DNA of 64,000 nucleotides, from assembly GCF_024436435.1 (NCBI RefSeq), contig NZ_JAFMZP010000002.1:1-64000 (forward strand), read 5' to 3'. The stretch is from Desertivirga xinjiangensis (GTDB taxonomy: Bacteria; Bacteroidota; Bacteroidia; Sphingobacteriales; Sphingobacteriaceae). Position 1 is the first letter of the stretch; the number at the start of each line of letters is the position of its first letter. Of this stretch, positions 63,225-64,000 are shown one piece after another. Under the pieces are notes generated by a model, which was not told the origin of the DNA, did not search any database, and saw nothing but the letters and a program-made list of their open reading frames with translations. The position numbers and the translations under genes were made by a program.

Positions 63225-64000
63225 ATGAGGAATTTCCAAATTCTTCCAGCACTACTCATACTGTTTTTGGCAAAGAATTCTTTCGCCCAAAGCACACCAT
63301 ATACGGTTCGAGGATTAGTACAAGACACCTCAGGGGCTTCTTTGCCTGGCGCGATTGTTAAACTGGTATCTGGCGTAGACAGCTTATCCAGCTCTGTAAG
63401 ACCCGATGGAACCTATATTTTTAATAATGTAAAATATGCGGCTTTTAATTTAAAGGTTGCATTTCTCGGTTTTAAAAATCACGTCAGTAAGCATAAACAT
63501 AACAACGAAAAAGTACTTCAGCTGCCGGTGGTCAAGCTCAGTGAAAGCTCTAATGCTTTAAAGGAGGTAGTAGTCTCGGGTATTACGCCGGTAAGGGTAA
63601 TGGAAGATACAATTCAGTTTAGCGCGGCAGCTTATAAAGTTAGGGAAGGTGATGCTGTAGAGGAAGTGATCAAAAAACTCCCTGGCGTAACGGTCGATAA
63701 AGATGGCAATGTAACCACCCAGGGTAAGCCCATCACTAAGATTAGAGTGAATGGTAAAGACTTCTTTGGCTCCGATGTGGCTACTGCAATCCAAAATTTA
63801 CCAGCTGATGTTGTTCAGAACCTTCAGATAATTGATGACTATGGCGATCAGGCAAAGCTTACCGGGATAAAAACAGGCGAGCCTGAAAAAGTATTGAACA
63901 TAAATATTCAACCAGATAAGAAAAAAGGGTACTTCATCCGCGGAACAGGCGGAATGGGAAATGAAGACCGGTATATTTCCAGTATACGGGGGAATACTTT
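63225..64000 (+). CDS. TonB-dependent-receptor-like outer membrane beta-barrel protein, N-terminal part
   Basis: The ATG at 63225 begins a signal peptide (LPALLILFLAKNSFAQ, cleaved after about residue 22) and a gene that runs past the window end; 258 codons are seen. A carboxypeptidase-D-like domain comes first (YTVRGLVQDTSGASLPGAIV), then the plug-like region with VVVSGITPVRVMEDTIQF, KKLPGVTVDKDGN, ITKIRVNGKDFFGSD and VQNLQIIDDYGDQAKLTG. These are the marks of the outer-membrane beta-barrel family with a degenerate TonB plug, common in Sphingobacteriaceae and different from true SusC. The substrate is unknown; no SusD is visible because the sequence ends. Confidence 0.9.
   Translation, partial: MRNFQILPALLILFLAKNSFAQSTPYTVRGLVQDTSGASLPGAIVKLVSGVDSLSSSVRPDGTYIFNNVKYAAFNLKVAFLGFKNHVSKHKHNNEKVLQLPVVKLSESSNALKEVVVSGITPVRVMEDTIQFSAAAYKVREGDAVEEVIKKLPGVTVDKDGNVTTQGKPITKIRVNGKDFFGSDVATAIQNLPADVVQNLQIIDDYGDQAKLTGIKTGEPEKVLNINIQPDKKKGYFIRGTGGMGNEDRYISSIRGNT

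Noticed and set aside
1-64000. CRISPR arrays, insertion sequences, integrases or complete rRNA/tRNA genes
   Set aside because: I saw no regularly spaced repeat array, transposase or integrase motif, or intact cloverleaf; only the tRNA half at 7028 was found.

Overview
The window comes from a Bacteroidota chromosome, most likely a Sphingobacteriaceae member (Pedobacter or a close relative). The signs are the SusC/SusD outer-membrane pair, a hybrid two-component regulator with a periplasmic propeller, C-terminal type IX secretion (T9SS) sorting domains, AT-rich intergenic DNA with few Shine-Dalgarno sites, and a chondroitinase AC-like lyase very like the Pedobacter heparinus enzyme as I remember it. 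Names rest on motifs and family knowledge; no database search was run.

Layout. 1-7.3 kb: an Old Yellow Enzyme gene behind an ArsR-regulator relic, a small lipoprotein, a T9SS hydrolase gene broken by a one-base frameshift, a second frameshifted gene, and the 3' half of a tRNA-like sequence that could mark an old integration site. 7.3-11.9 kb: a leftward run of redox and detoxification enzymes (NmrA-like, LLM flavin oxidoreductase, Ohr, F420-type NADP oxidoreductase, nitroreductase) divergent from an HxlR regulator with an N-terminal cysteine. 12.2-21.4 kb: signalling genes, namely a PAS/PAS/GAF histidine kinase, a FAS1-SusD fusion lipoprotein without a SusC, an RsbQ-like hydrolase in tandem with a PAS histidine kinase, and a lone receiver; then an MFS exporter. 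21.5-28.8 kb: PhnA, a pectate lyase, an AsmA-like protein, a lipoprotein, an acetyltransferase, an MdaB-like quinone reductase, a DUF1801 protein and a degenerate SRAP-fold protein.

29.1-57.1 kb is the centrepiece, a large polysaccharide utilization locus (PUL) for a glycosaminoglycan. In order it encodes a hybrid two-component sensor, an S1 sulfatase, a chondroitinase AC-like PL8 lyase, a second PL8 lyase of the ABC type with a T9SS tail, two paralogous secreted proteins of unknown function, SusC, SusD, a DUF5017 glycan-binding lipoprotein, a GH88 unsaturated uronyl hydrolase, a GH29 fucosidase, a GH3 enzyme, a GH20 hexosaminidase and an aldose 1-epimerase. Lyases would cut the chain, GH88 would remove the unsaturated uronic acid, GH20 would release hexosamine, and the sulfatase and fucosidase would clear decorations. 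Fucosidase in this company suggests a fucosylated chondroitin-like substrate. Two of its transcription units share a CCCC-N18-CCCC motif upstream, a candidate regulator site.

57.2-64 kb: a second electrophile-defence group (MhqD-like hydrolase, MhqO-like dioxygenase, Crp/Fnr regulator, pirin, FMN reductase), a small membrane protein, a WalJ/YycJ-type metallo-hydrolase, and the start of a TonB-dependent-receptor-like gene that runs off the window.

The best candidates for something undescribed are the degenerate SRAP protein, the RsbQ-PAS-kinase pair, the FAS1-SusD fusion, and the paralogous secreted pair inside the PUL with the shared upstream motif.
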